Below, in pieces: positions 21,269 through 33,181 of a stretch of DNA of 64,000 nt. Position numbers and translations under genes: made by a program. The notes below the pieces were generated by a model. It worked only from the letters and a program-made list of their open reading frames with translations. It was not told the DNA's origin and searched no databases. Position 1 is the first letter of the stretch, and the number at the start of each line of letters is the position of its first letter. Source of the DNA: Pogostemon cablin (lineage: Eukaryota; Streptophyta; Magnoliopsida; Lamiales; Lamiaceae); contig CM042972.1 in the NCBI GenBank assembly GCA_023678885.1, forward strand, positions 12,420,501 through 12,484,500, in the 5' to 3' direction.

Positions 21269-22402
21269 TAATTTTTTTTAATGATGAATTTATCTCCAAA
21301 AAAATTGACATCAAAACCCTTTCTTACAAAGTGACCAACACTCAAGAGGTTACTCCGTAATCCAGGTACATAAAATACCTTAACCATCTTCTCTGATTTT
21401 CCAGCTTTTGTTTTGAAAGCAATTTCATCAACACCTTTAATTTTATAGGATTTTGCATCCCCAATAGTCACTTGCCCATGGTTGCTTCTTTAAGAGTAGA
21501 AAATAGATTTCTATTTTCCATCATATGCTTGCTTGCACCACTGTCTAAATACCAAATATTTTCAACATTTCCATCCGAGGCTATCAACAATGTTTCCGAA
21601 CTCTCACCTTCTTTTTCATACATGAACACATCAACGGGTTTCTTTTCGGGATGTTTCTCCCAACAATCAATTTCTTTATGGCCTGGCTTATGGCAAAAAT
21701 TGCATTCGAAGTAAGGTTTTGTACCTTTATATATAAGTCCCCCGACCTCTTCCTCTTTGAGAGTTTTGGAAGGGTACTCTTTCTTCCTTTTGAATTCATC
21801 ATTCCTTCTATCTTGAGAGTTCCCAGATTGTCGACCGCCCTTCCACTCCGACCTCTTCCACGTCCACGATAAAAGCCACAATCTCTATTTGAAGTAAACT
21901 AGGATTTTAAAGCCTGATCATGAGAATAATTAATTTGAGGATTTCTTTGAATAATTTTAGCCTCATGAGCCTCCAATCTTACTTGAAAGCCTTCCATAGT
22001 CATTTAGAAAGATCATTTTATTATTCAATTGCAACCACAATATGATCAAATTTGACCAGCAAACTCCGCAAAATTTTCTCGATGATCCTTTGAGCCTCAA
22101 CGACTTCTCCATTTGCTGCCATTTGATTTACAACGGATGTAACACGATTGAAAAAATCTAAAAATTTTTCATTCCCTTTCATTTCAAGCTTTTCGAATTC
22201 TGCTCTCAATGTTTGCAAACGAACCTTTTTTACTTGATTTTACCCAGAATACGTGGTCTCCAATATTTTCCATGCATCCTTAGCACATGATGCTTTCGAA
22301 ATTCTTTCATAGACTTGAATCTCCAATGCTTGGTAAATTTGAAATAGAGCCTTTCGATCCTTCTTCCTTTTACTTTTCAAAAGATTTTTTTCGGTGGTTG
22401 CT
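21268..22402 (-). pseudogene. copia-1 gag (C-terminal part) and protease
   Basis: From the gypsy A junction the frame gives KSKRKKDRKALFQIY, then MKGNEKFLDFFNRVTSVVNQM, a UBN2-type gag domain. The zinc knuckle CNFCHKPGHKEIDCW follows near 21720, and the protease active site YLDSGASKHMM near 21545. The protease continues through LRSNLLSVGHFVRKGF (21268-21471). A stop near 21470 and a shift near 21885 break it. Confidence 0.88.
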
Positions 22403-23929
22403 TATTCACCTTTTTGCATGTGTCCCCAAGTGTAGGGAATCTATTGTAGTTCATCGTGTGACCAAGTAAAAATATCAAACCACAGGATAATTCTAGACTA
22501 ATTATTTAATCTAATCATAACTTCTAATTTAAGACAATTCTGGGAATTTTAAGAGTGAATTAATTAAACTTAAGATTGCAGAAAATAATTACTAAAAATA
22601 TTAAATAGCGATGTCGAAAAATAATTCATACTACCTTTCTATGTACTTCATGCAAAATTCCTAATAGGGTAGATCACTAGACTTCCCTTTATAGGTACTT
22701 AAGAATTAACCCTCAATTCCTACCTAATAATCTAAGAAACCATATCCTATAGAATGGTAATTAATAGATATATTAATTGTCCAAATATTAATTATTCTAA
22801 TAAATAAAGGTTATATGGTTAGATCCCCTTTACCCATAACAGGTTGACAAATATAATTCTTATATAACACAAACAACAGGCATAAATATGCATAAGAAAT
22901 GACATATACATGCATGAGGACAGATCATATAAGATAAAAATATAAGTCTAAATTCAAAGCATTAATAAGGAAATAAGTATACTATAGGTATCCAACCTAT
23001 TCTAGATCATCAATTCAAACCAATTCAACCTTCAAAACCTAACACTATCCAAGAAGTATTAGCCCATGGTGTTACAAGCAACACACATGGTTAGATATGA
23101 AGGCATAACCATAGGTCTATAATTCAAAAGATTAAAAGAAAGAATAAGAAAACCCCTAGATGTGGCGTGATTCTCCGTTCTCTCTTCCGTGATTCTGAAC
23201 CTTCTTGTTCTCCTTCTCAAGTAAGCAACACTGATGAACTCTTCAGGATAAGTGGATGGGATGATGAATCTTGATTTCGATATGGTGGTAGGAAAAGGGT
23301 ATGGAAAAGTATGTAGGATTGTGGAGAGTTATGAATAAAAATCCCAAAGTGTCTCTTTTATAGTTGAGGACTGTAAAAATCCCGAATTCTGACTAAAAAG
23401 TGGGCTTTTTTACATAAAAATACGAACGGGCCAGAAAAATAATGAAACACGATGACGGGCCTCGCTGGACAACGGCACAAGTCATGCCAGGTGTAGCACG
23501 AGTCGTACCGATAGGTTCTTGCTGGTTTTCTCGGTAGCCTTCGGCAGCATGAGTGCAGCGCTCATGCTCGGCAGCTCTTGGTAGGCATCCTCGGCAGCAC
23601 TCGTTAGGTCGTGCGGGCGCCTCTCGGCAGCATGTGCAGCATGACTTGGCTAGGCTAGGCAGTACGAGTTCTCTTCCAGGGCGGCACAAGTTCTCTTCCA
23701 GGGCGGCACTCGTTAGGTCGTGCCAGCTCCTTTACTTCCCAACTTCGCTCCCGACTTCTATTTTTGCTCTCTTTACCTCGTTTTACACTTAAAAATACGA
23801 AATAACACCTCACATGCACCTATAACACAAATATATTCCATTCAACCATAAGATACACAAATACGGATATAAATACCACAAAATAGTTCTAAATCGGACT
23901 CTAAAACACACAGATTTTCACACTAATCG
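22403..23929 (-). repeat. Gypsy A 3' LTR
   Basis: 1527 bp. It includes a TATA box on the minus strand at 23356-23362 (TATAAAA) and a palindrome-rich block at 23440-23735, upstream of it in U3. It differs from the partner mainly by a deletion near 22615. Confidence 0.88.
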
Positions 23930-23940
23930 AACCCCAAACT
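23930..23940 (-). promoter_or_regulatory. Gypsy A polypurine tract
   Basis: Minus strand AGTTTGGGGTT immediately before the LTR start; the same position in B holds AGTTTGGGGGTT. Confidence 0.75.
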
Positions 23941-24180
23941 TAAGATGTTGTTCATCCCCGAACAACGAAAAAGAATAGAAAAGAAGAAAGATAGTGTGTA
24001 AATCTATAAGAAAACAAATGATATGACAACTATGCCATTCAACACACAATTGTCATTAACTACGGTCATACACTTTCATCACATGCAATAATCCATTCAT
24101 TTCATACAAGTTAAGACAATTACTACCAATTAAAATGCTCCATCAACTTATTCTCAAGGGAAGTATATCACTCGCACTCA

Positions 24181-24199
24181 AGTGTAAAAGATGTACACT
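24181..24199 (-). promoter_or_regulatory. Conserved hairpin block, copy in A
   Basis: In element sense it reads AGTGTACATCTTTTACACT, able to pair AGTGTA with TACACT, and is followed by TGAGTGCGAG. It is identical over 29 bases to element B at 51837-51865, although A and B coding regions differ greatly. Function unknown. Confidence 0.7.
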
Positions 24200-24533
24200 T
24201 ATAGGATATGTTGTTTACGCTCAAATTCAATTCAAGTGCATGCGTAACCATAAGCTTGACAAACGTCTTAAACTCTCCACCACTTAAAAGTATGACTCGA
24301 CAAGGGGATCAAAAAAGACTTTTAATGGGATGTAATATCGGCTCTTTGGTAAGAGTAGGAAATATGTGAAAAAAGTAACTCAATTAGTAGGGAATTAAAA
24401 CCAAAGATCTTTTGTATTGCAGATTTTTACACTTCAAGGTTATCCAGCTTCATGCTCTTCTAATTTTCTTTTCTCTCATTTCCTTCAAGCACAACATTCT
24501 TTTTCTTCCTTTCTTTTCTTTTTATTTTCTCGA

Positions 24534-24590
24534 GGTACCAGTTTCGGGCACTACTTCTAACATCTCGGGGTACCAGTTTCGGGCACTACC
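24534..24590 (-). repeat. Tandem GGTACC...GGGCACTACC block, copy in A
   Basis: Plus-strand GGTACCAGTTTCGGGCACTAC occurs twice, 33 bases apart. Element B has the same pair in the same relative place (51458-51517). Confidence 0.75.
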
Positions 24591-25369
24591 CCTAAGCAAT
24601 TTATTTTTCAGCTCATAATCACTTGTACAACTCCAAATATTTTATTCCTTCCAAACTTCATGAAAATCAATTCACACACTTTGACAACATTTAATTCTCT
24701 ACTAAGTATAAGAATTTAAGGCTCAAATAGGATATCAAAGTGGCTATCTTCGTAGGTTACTAAAGAAATTAGGCTTTTAAGCTCAAAAGGGCTAATTACG
24801 AATATAAAATTATTTGGTAGGAAATTATTTGACAAAGTGACTCATAAAAAATTCAAAGATGGCCTAAAATCATCTCCCATTATCTTAAAATAACATGCGA
24901 TCTCATGTAAGACAAGAGGCAAGTTTTAGAATACATACACAAGAATGATACTCACCAGAAAGAAATATCATGTGTTTATATACATATTAATAGGCTCAAA
25001 GCACTCTTCATGGTAAGCAATATCTCAGAAGTACACATAGAACTTCATACCATAATATAACTTAAGTGCACTTCCTTTATTAATTTCAAGAGCATATGAA
25101 TTCCTGGCAGAAATCTAACAAATAAGATCATAATAAGCACACAACCAGAAACCTAAACATAAGTACCTCAACTACTAGACAATAAACTCAACATAATATC
25201 CCCCACAAATATCCAACAATACAAATCAAGATAAAGATGATACATGGAAGAAACAAATACTACAAAAACAACCATATCAAACTATCACTCCACTCAAAGC
25301 CTAAACAAAAAATAGTTACAAGGTGAAGGATCTTATGACACAACCTCGACAGACAAGGTTTTTTAAAAC

Positions 25370-26840
25370 ATGGGCTATATCCTCCATCAGTCACATCTCT
25401 CTCGGCGCTCTTGAACCTCATCTCTCAAACTCTGTAACTCTCTTTCTATCTCCCTTCTAGAACGTCTGACCTCCTAGAACAACATTCGAAACTGATGGTC
25501 GTTCGAACGCTTGATGGAGTCAAACTGATCATTGATGTATACATCTCTCCCCATGGATTCTGCACACCTGGAACATAATAAGAATGATAACCAGGGGGTA
25601 CGGGACCAGTTGAAGTACTGGGTCCTCTGTACTCCGCTTCAGATAGAGCTGTAGATGTCCCAGTGCAAATGGATCCTGTGCTACTCCAGATGGACCGCCC
25701 TGATAGTACCCACTAGCAGGATGCTGTGAGTCATATGCCCCAAAAAGCTCCGGCGCGTCCTCCTCAGTAAACATAATCTCATCCTCATCACCACCAGCGT
25801 CAGCATAATCAGCTTCAGTCTGAACTTGTGGATTTGTTGCTCGTTCATTATGCTCCCTAATAACCTTATTCCAATCTTCCTTTTTAGAAAAGACACTCGA
25901 GACAGGAGTGTGCAAATAAGACTTGAGAGTGAAGTTTTCTTCAGCAGTCAACATAGTCAATTGCTCACCAGGGAGTGGCATCGAATGGTTGCCATGCTCA
26001 TAGCAAAGCTGACAATCTTCCTCTTTCAAGAAGCATGCATGCTTTAGAGCTTGCACGTCTATGTCGGCACTTTCTTACCAACTAGCTTCATCCCATCAAT
26101 GCGCACTCCTTTGATCTCAGCTTTCTGGGTGATAATACCACCCATCATCACAGACCTAGTCTCTTCGTTTACAAAGTGAAGGAGCTGCTCCATAATCAAT
26201 GCAGGCAAGTCAAAATATCTCTCCTCGCACATACACCAAAGTACATAAAGCTCCTTTAATCTGACATGGCCCTCCTCATGCCTTGCAAAGATAGTATATG
26301 ATAAAACCCTCTTGATGTACCTGAGAACCAGGCTAACGATGCAAGTAGACTTAGACTTCCTGGGTACAAAAACTTCATCCTTCCCTGTGATCCTCTTCCA
26401 GAAAGCATCCTTGTCAAATGCAACACTTATCTCATTACTAGCCTCATAAGGAGATCCAAATCCCATGTTCAGCTTTTTCTTGTCATAATCTCTTTCCTCC
26501 CTCTCAATATAAAAGTGCATCCACTGGGAAGCCTGTCATGCTCCTCCCGATAGAACTCGTATGACATGAAAAACTCTATCATCAATGCATAAGTGGTAGG
26601 CCTTCGGGCATTCATGAACTCCAATATGCCCACCCTATCGAAAAGGGTATCCACATCATTCTTAATGCTAATCCTAATCATGGTCTCCTCCAAATGGCTA
26701 TACTCCATAATATTTTCCTTCCAACCAGGGTAATAAATCCCAAGGTGGCGAGGAGAAGTTTTGTTTCTTTCTTCTAATCCGGGCTATCTCGTTTTGCTTT
26801 TGCTCATCCGTCTATTCATCCCCCATTTTATTTCTTACAA
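25370..26840 (-). pseudogene. Gypsy A third ORF (Athila ORF1-type protein)
   Basis: Three open pieces, 26469-26708, 26059-26520 and 25529-26056, follow one another on the minus strand. They read MEYSHLEETMIRISIKNDVDTLF, then a region with YTIFARHEEGHVRLKELYVLWCM, and an acidic Gly/Tyr/Pro-rich tail (MFTEEDAPELFGAYD). The block F-A-R-x-E-x-x-x-V-x-x-x-E-L-Y-x-L-W-C-M is shared with the B protein at 49299-50291. This is the Athila ORF1 family, often called env-like. I see no signal peptide or membrane helix. Frameshifts at about 26500 and 26057 break it. A possible ATGG/GTAAGT mini-exon lies at 27337-27340. Confidence 0.7.
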
Positions 26841-28308
26841 AATTTTCAAGTAAGATGCAAGCAATTATTCCAAAAACAAAATAGTGCATCTACTTGACCC
26901 AATTAAAACTAAGTATGAAAATAAAATCACACTATACATTAAACCAACATGGCATGTATATCCTTGCTTCCTAGTTAAATCATTCTAGATCAATCAATGA
27001 ACAACACAATAAAGTACTATTCACATTTCAAAGCTACTAGGAATAAGAAATTATGACATTCCAAATCAACATGTCAATTTGAAACTAAAAACCACATGCA
27101 TTTTCCAGGAAAAATTAAACATGAAAAATCTAACATGCTTAAACTTGTTTCAATCCTCAACCAATATCATATAACTACAATTATAGTCTTAGGGATATCA
27201 ACAAGTCAACACAAAATCACCAATCAAGCAAAATTTTTGAATTTGAAGCATAAACAGTTCGCACACCACGTGTTCGACAAAATGGCTCAACCAAAAAGTA
27301 CTTCAAAATTCAAATTTCCAACTTAAATCAACTTACCCATGCTTCCAATAAGAACATACTCGAAAATCAGAGTAAAAGGATGAAGAAAACATACGTTATT
27401 GGAGAAAGAACGAAAAATTTCAACTCTGGAAACTTTTTCCCAAATTTTTGGTCTTAGAACCCTAATTTCACCCTTAAAATCTTCAATCCAATTGTTAAAA
27501 GTGGGTAATGTGTGTGGGAAGTGAAGTGGGTGGAGTAGAATGGTGATTTCTGGATGAAAAATGACGAAAATTAGGAAGATGGGACAGACAGTGTGTACGG
27601 CTGGAGAAGAAATGTGAAAACTTGAATAAAAAATTTGAAATTTAAACTCACCCAGGTGTGGCATGACTTCGGTAAAATTCGTGCCACAAATGGCACGACT
27701 CGTGCCACCTTATCTGTTTCTGATTCCGCATGATTTTGCTCCATTCGGCGCGGCAAGTGCCGACTTGTCCCAGCTGTCATGCCGGCCACCAGCATTCGTG
27801 CTGGGTGGCACGCCTAGTCCTCCCTATCTATTCTGCCTTGGCACGACTCGTGCATAAGGATGGCACGAGTCGTGCCACTCTTCAGCATACACTGGCACTT
27901 TTTCAAACCTCTTTCAACCTATTTCTTCGCATTTTCATCAAATTTAAGCTCAAAAACACGATATTCATCAGTAATATCATCAGGAAAACTAAAAAAATTC
28001 AACCTAAAATTTATCACACCAAATCTAAGAAAAATAAACAAGACACACAAGACACTTGGATAGTAGCAAAAAAATTCGAAAAATTGAAATAAATTCCAAA
28101 AAATCTAAAAAAAATAAACCTCCAAGCATCACACATAAATGGAAGAAAAATTACCTCGGTGCTTCAAGACATTGGGATGCACATCCACCCCCCCAAACTT
28201 AGTTCAAACTAAGTGAGAAACTAAGTTTGCAAAAAGTGAATACCATAGACGAAGAAGCACCTAATAAAATTTTCTACACCAAACAAACACATTAAAGTAA
28301 TAAAACAG
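26841..28308 (-). other. Gypsy A region between integrase and third ORF
   Basis: Contains an ACTAAGTTTGGGGG stretch near 28200 (as in B at 47880), the palindrome array at 27655-27890 and the presumed intron of the third ORF. No protein gene is supported; the short frames on both strands are incidental. Confidence 0.65.
27655..27890. repeat. Array of GGCACGASTCGTGCC palindromes, A internal
   Basis: Perfect odd palindromes TGGCACGACTCGTGCCA at 27691-27707 and TGGCACGAGTCGTGCCA at 27861-27877. Degenerate copies lie between (GGCATGACTTCGG, GGCACGACTCGTGC near 27840). The same motif recurs in the A linker and LTRs. Confidence 0.85.
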
Positions 28309-28506
28309 AAGGGTGATGAGTGTGTAAATTCACGTGTTTTGAGCTTTGATTCGTATGGTAATGATGTAAGATCTGATCTTATGTCAAGATAAATCGAGTT
28401 GTATTGTAGTAAGTCACGAATCAAGTGTGTTTGAGTCCATTTGAGTGGATTTTCGAAGAAAAATGGATTAAAAGTGATCGGAACCAGAGAAAGGGTGCTG
28501 AAGGTA

Positions 28507-28815
28507 CCCTGTTCGACCAAGCAGGGATGTCGTTCAACCAGCGGCAAAGTGGTTTAACCAGCATCCCGATCGAACAGGTGAAGAGAAGTGTCAGGAATAT
28601 GGTTCGACCACGACACTGTGGTTCGACCAAGCACAGTGGTCGGACCATGGTCGAACCAGAAGCATACATTTTCGTAGTGCAGTTCAACCACAAAGTTTTC
28701 AGTTCAACCTGCCATTCGAATCAAATCAGCTACCTGCCAGTGCTATACAGGTCGATTCAACCTGTGATTCTACCAACCTTAATCAGTTCGACCAGGGGTC
28801 TTGGTCGAATCGATG
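28507..28815. repeat. TGGTTCGACCA/TGGTCGAACCA cluster in U3 of B
   Basis: About fourteen exact or degenerate copies in 310 bases, in both orientations, for example TGGTTCGACCA near 28602 and 28619 and TGGTCGAACCA near 28648. The unit is an imperfect palindrome. The same cluster recurs in the 3' LTR (52290-52590). Confidence 0.9.
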
Positions 28816-28905
28816 CACTGGCACGTCCGGATCTATATTTTTACACCTTCAGTGCGTGTTTTCGCTCAAAAAGCCCATCCTAGGTTCGTAAGGAGAGCTC
28901 GCAAG

Positions 28906-28914
28906 TATAAAAGG
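28906..28914 (+). promoter_or_regulatory. TATA box of gypsy B LTR
   Basis: TATAAAAGG about 95 bases after the palindrome cluster; the same sequence occurs at 52685-52693 in the 3' LTR. Transcription of B would start some 30 bases further on. Confidence 0.75.
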
Positions 28915-30018
28915 AAGACCCTACACTAAGAAAAAGAGAGTTCACCACCATCTTCATCCTACACAACATCTGAAATCCTACCACCATCCATGGAGCTATG
29001 GAGAGAGATTCGTCTATCGAATCAAGTGAGAACCAAGTGAAGATTCAAGACTGAGAGAGATGCGACGGCGCCCGCATCTAGGGTTTACTATGCATCTTAA
29101 TTTATCTTGTACTTTTTAAGACTATGGGTAAGATCTATCCAACCACCATGATTGTTCTTCGATCAATCATGGGCTAGAACCGCTTCAGTAGTTCTAGTAT
29201 TTATGAAGGTTTTATAAGTTAATTGAACTTCCGTGTGTATACTCCGTACAATACTACTTATGGTTTATTTTATATAAGATTATGCATTTTTAATTCATAC
29301 TCAGAGTTATTTTATGCATCATTAACTGTTATGTAGAGTCTGAATACATATCTTGGTTATTGATTGAGTGCGTTCACTGCTGAGCAGGATTTTATGTTAT
29401 GATTCTAAGTGAGGGGACTCCGAAGTCTCATTAGAACTATCTTATATGAATACTTGTTAATTGAATAAGATTCGGGTTAATAAGTAGGACAAAGAGTATA
29501 ACGTCATAGTACCTATAAAGGGAGATCATATCGGGTTAGAGTACTAAGTGCACGGGAAATAATTGATACTGATAGTACCTAGAAATGGGGTGAATTATAT
29601 CTCTTGCTCGAAGGATATTCACACGTGTCACATGATTATTTACTTGTGTCTATAGAGTATATTTGCATGGCTTAGTAATGCGTCCATACTTTACAAGACA
29701 GAGTCAGACATTGATACACAGAAGGGAAATTAATGAGTAGAACTGGATGCCCTGAAGGACTATCTATCTTCTCACTTATCCACTTTCGTTCAATCTCTAC
29801 TTTTATTTATTTTAATTGTTCTTTTAATTATTTAGTTATCGGTTAGTGAAACATACAACTATTTTGCCATAATAGTTTTAATCAATTAGAATATAATTAA
29901 ATTAATAATAATACGTCCTTTGAGTTCGATAATCACTTGGTCGCTTATCAAAGCTACAATAGCATTCTTCACACTTGGGAATTAATATTGTGTGTTGAGA
30001 AAACGCTCATCAAGTTCT

Positions 30019-30036
30019 TGGCGCCGTTGCCGGGGA
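30019..30036 (+). promoter_or_regulatory. Gypsy B primer-binding site (tRNA-Asp type)
   Basis: TGGCGCCGTTGCCGGGGA six bases after the LTR, the standard Athila site. Confidence 0.92.
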
Positions 30037-30088
30037 TGGTATTAATTATTAATTTATTATTTCTAGTTTAATTGAGACTATTTTATTC

Positions 30089-31508
30089 TTGTCTTTATTT
30101 TCTAACGCTTATTTTTCTGGGTGTATGCTCACTAGATCCAATGTAGGAGATTTTGGACCTTATAATTCGGAGATTGGAGCATCGTCAAGGAAGAAGAAGG
30201 GAAAGAAAAAGAAGAACAAGATCGTGGAATCAACGGAGGCTCTTAATTTAGGTGTTGAAGTTAGCGAGCTGAATCCGCAAGCAACTGAAGCTACAATTGA
30301 AGTTAATTTGGAAGCAGAAGAAGTCAACATGGCGGCAAATTTGGATAATCTTGCCATCCGTAAAGTCTTCAAGAACAATGGGGGAGGCAATGTGGGGCTG
30401 TTAGGAGTAAGAGGCGCCGGAACTGATTTTGATCTACACCCTGCTCTAATCAGCATGATTAAAAAGAATCTCTTTTCTAAGGAAACCTTTGAAGATCCTC
30501 AGCTACATCTAAATAAGCTTTTTGGTTATGCAAGTACACAAAAGGATGCAGGAGCTCATGAAGATGCGAGGAGGATCATCTTGTTTAAGTTCTCGCTTAA
30601 TGAAAAGGTGAGAGATTGGTACGGTAATCTCAATGCTGTTGAATGCAATACCTGGGAGAAATTGAAATTGAAATTCTTGGAGCGTTACATGCCACCTTCA
30701 AAAGTGTTTAAGATGAAATAAGAAATCAATCAATTTGCTATGTTTGGTAATGAGAAGTTACATGAGGATTGAGACAGATTCAAGGACATGCTTCGAAAGT
30801 GTCCACAACATGGGCTTTCTAAAGTTCAATACATCAGTATTTTCTACAACGGATTGGACTGTGATTCTCGAGTGTTACTAGATGGTTCTTCTAATTGTGC
30901 ATTGCTTATAAAGTCAGTCATGTGAGAGGCTGAAAAGCTCTTTGAGGATAATTCGATGAACTCAAGAGATTGGCCGATTGATAATATGAGAGGCACTTAT
31001 TTCTTAGAAAAGTAGCACAGGTTGAGCATAAGATGGTGTAGTCAAGTAGAGAAGATGAGATCGTCTCTAGCTTAGCTGGTATCAACAAGTTACTTGAGTA
31101 TCAGCAGAAACAGATCACTGATATAGCGCAACAAGTACCAATGATGCAGCAGGATGTTTATAATGAAGGAGCTAGCCAAGAGGAATTGGAAGAGGCAAAC
31201 TATATCATGGGTCAAAGTATTCAAGAAACAAGGTTCCAAAATCAAGAAAACCAGAATTATCAAGGAAACTACAATAATCGTGGTCCCCCTGGTAATTATC
31301 AACAACCAAGGAGACCGGAGTTTTCATGAAGTAATCCTAATATAACAATTTAACCTCCTGTTGGTGTTGATCCAGGTGCGAAGGTTGAAGAAGGAAAACC
31401 TAGTTTTGAGGATATGGTGAGCAGGTACATGGCAAGGAATGATGTAAGAGTGGATCGCCTAGAGGCGAAGCTAGAGGCAAAGATTGATGCAAATCATGAG
31501 GATATATC
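30089..31508 (+). pseudogene. Gypsy B gag, first part
   Basis: The open stretch 30089-30721 includes MLTRSNVGDFGPYN (likely true start at 30125), a Lys-rich run, and the gag domain FEDPQLHLNKLFGYAS and WEKLKLKFLERYMPPSKVFKMK. Then a TAA at 30719-30721 stops it. Further gag sequence continues in frame pieces to NYNNRGPPGNYQQPRRPEF and the heptad-like LEAKLEAKIDANHEDIS. Copia C interrupts at 31508. No zinc knuckle is seen. Confidence 0.88.
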
Positions 31509-32711
31509 TGTTAGATTGTATACTAAAAGTTTGGCTTTTGTATGAAATAATATTTTAACAATTTATTTGAAATGAGAATCATATGATCAAACATTTTACA
31601 TATTATAATTTATTTATATGTTTGTGCAAAAGTTCATTTACTTTATACTGTAAATAATATGTTGTACGACAACAAGCGGAAGATCATATTATCGGGTTCC
31701 TTATAAAGTATAAATAGATGCTCACAACCGAGATAGACGGGGACTATCTATCGGGATGGTTGTAGTGTGGTTTGGTATTAGTTTGTCTTGACTATAGAAT
31801 TACATTAGTTCACTTAGTGTGTATTGAGCAGGACCGCTTGAAATCATTCGACTTGTACTGTCTATATAGGAGAACTTGATCTCAGTTATTATGAATGTTC
31901 GTACTCTTAATCCCTATACAATACCTCGACATGTAAGGTGATATGTATTTCTTTGATTCATCAATGAGTGAGATTTACATGAATTAAATCAACAAACTTG
32001 GTGAGTTGGGAAGTAGTGCTGTCTCTATAGTGTGTTGTTGATTGTAGAAGGAATCCGTATCCGACATAGGATGATGATGTCCCCTTGAGGAGCTCATAAG
32101 ATTTATCATGTAAATCTTGTAAGTGGATTAATTCCGGCATGATAATAAGGTTGAGTGGTACTACTCTCGGATGAGATATTAATTAATTTGAGTTGTCAGT
32201 AACTTAATTAATTAATGGGCATTATATATCTTAAACATGGGGAGATTTTCGGGCTCATAATAAGAAGAAGCCCATAATGTAATTATGGAATTAGAGCGGC
32301 AGTGCAGTAATAATATTTTAGTGGACTATATTATTATTATTGGACTTAAGTATAAACTTTGGGTTAAGCTTGGATACTTAAGCCCAATGGAGGTCCAACT
32401 CCAATTTCTCCTCCTGGTCCCTGCTGTAGCCCGTATATAAGTTGTCTCAACTTCCTGGAACCCTAAACTTGTGCCTGTTTTTGACGTGAAAAGAGGTTTG
32501 GAGCAGATTGAGAAAATCTTGAGGATTGTTGCCCACACAACATCAGGATTGAACTTGGGGAATACAGCAGAAGATCAAGAGGTTGTTCTCTGCAGTTCTT
32601 CAACAACATACCCTGGTGAAAGGTATTGTAAACTTTGTTTTATTGCTTTCGCAGATCTAGTTTACATGGAACCCTAACGGTTCATGTTAACCACACGATC
32701 GAATGTCAATA
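31509..32711 (+). repeat. Copia C 5' LTR
   Basis: 1203 bp, full length. CTATATAGGAG near 31862 and CCCGTATATAAG near 32430 are the two TATA-like candidates. Confidence 0.9.
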
Positions 32712-32713
32712 AT

Positions 32714-32725
32714 TGGTATCAGAGC
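32714..32725 (+). promoter_or_regulatory. Copia C primer-binding site (tRNA-Met)
   Basis: TGGTATCAGAGC two bases after the LTR, an exact complement of the plant initiator tRNA-Met 3' end. Confidence 0.92.
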
Positions 32726-33181
32726 TTCGGTTTCATGGTAAAACGTGACACGTTAGGCTAGGGTTAATGTGCTATACGTGTGTTAATTATCGAAAAGAAA
32801 ACATGAATATTAGGGTTTGTATAAGTGAGAATTATCCTATGTTCTTTTTCGGCGGGTTAGGCGTGTGATTATTGATTGTTAGACACGCTGGACACACACA
32901 CGGCTGGCCACAATTATATGGTGATGGTTCCGGGACTGAACGATAATGGCGAGTCTTGGCGATAAGTCGGCGCGACCTGGCGGTTCATGGACTGACGGCG
33001 ATGGCGGCTGTCGTGACAGCGTGCGCGAAATTGCTATTGTCGCTCGACTCCTTGGTAACATGGTTGGCATGGACAACTGAAAGCAATCTTCGACGGTGAC
33101 AGGATGGGACTGCATCACTTGCAGTCAGTGGTTGGCACAAGACGGCGGCCGCATGGGTTTGACGTGGCTGTCAATACTCTG
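32726..33181 (+). other. Copia C leader, GC-rich part
   Basis: Untranslated leader up to the breakpoint with gypsy D at 33181/33182. It is unusually GC-rich for this window (32930-33170). No gag coding was recognised before the break. Confidence 0.6.

Larger units (their letters stand above)
23941..25369 (-). other. Gypsy A 3' non-coding region
   Basis: About 1.4 kb between the third ORF and the polypurine tract, without a gene. It holds two blocks conserved with element B, listed separately. The plus-strand frame at 24412-24618 is not a gene. Confidence 0.7.
28314..30012 (+). repeat. Gypsy B 5' LTR
   Basis: 1699 bp. U3 holds a dense palindrome cluster (28507-28815), followed by a TATA box. 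In the first 120 bases I count seven differences from the 3' LTR, mostly C/T or G/A, as expected for decay of methylated cytosines. Confidence 0.92.

Noticed and set aside
23393..23792. Cys/Arg-rich ORFs on both strands
   Set aside because: They translate the GGCACGA palindromes in the gypsy A LTR.
28600..28660. GGTTCGACC resembles the tRNA T-arm / pol III B box
   Set aside because: No A box, no cloverleaf, and the complement orientation is equally common. It is the family palindrome, not a tRNA gene or SINE.
28507..28815. Regular short palindromic repeats resembling a CRISPR array
   Set aside because: Spacing is irregular, copies occur in both orientations, there are no cas genes, and the host is a plant. 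They belong to LTR retrotransposons.
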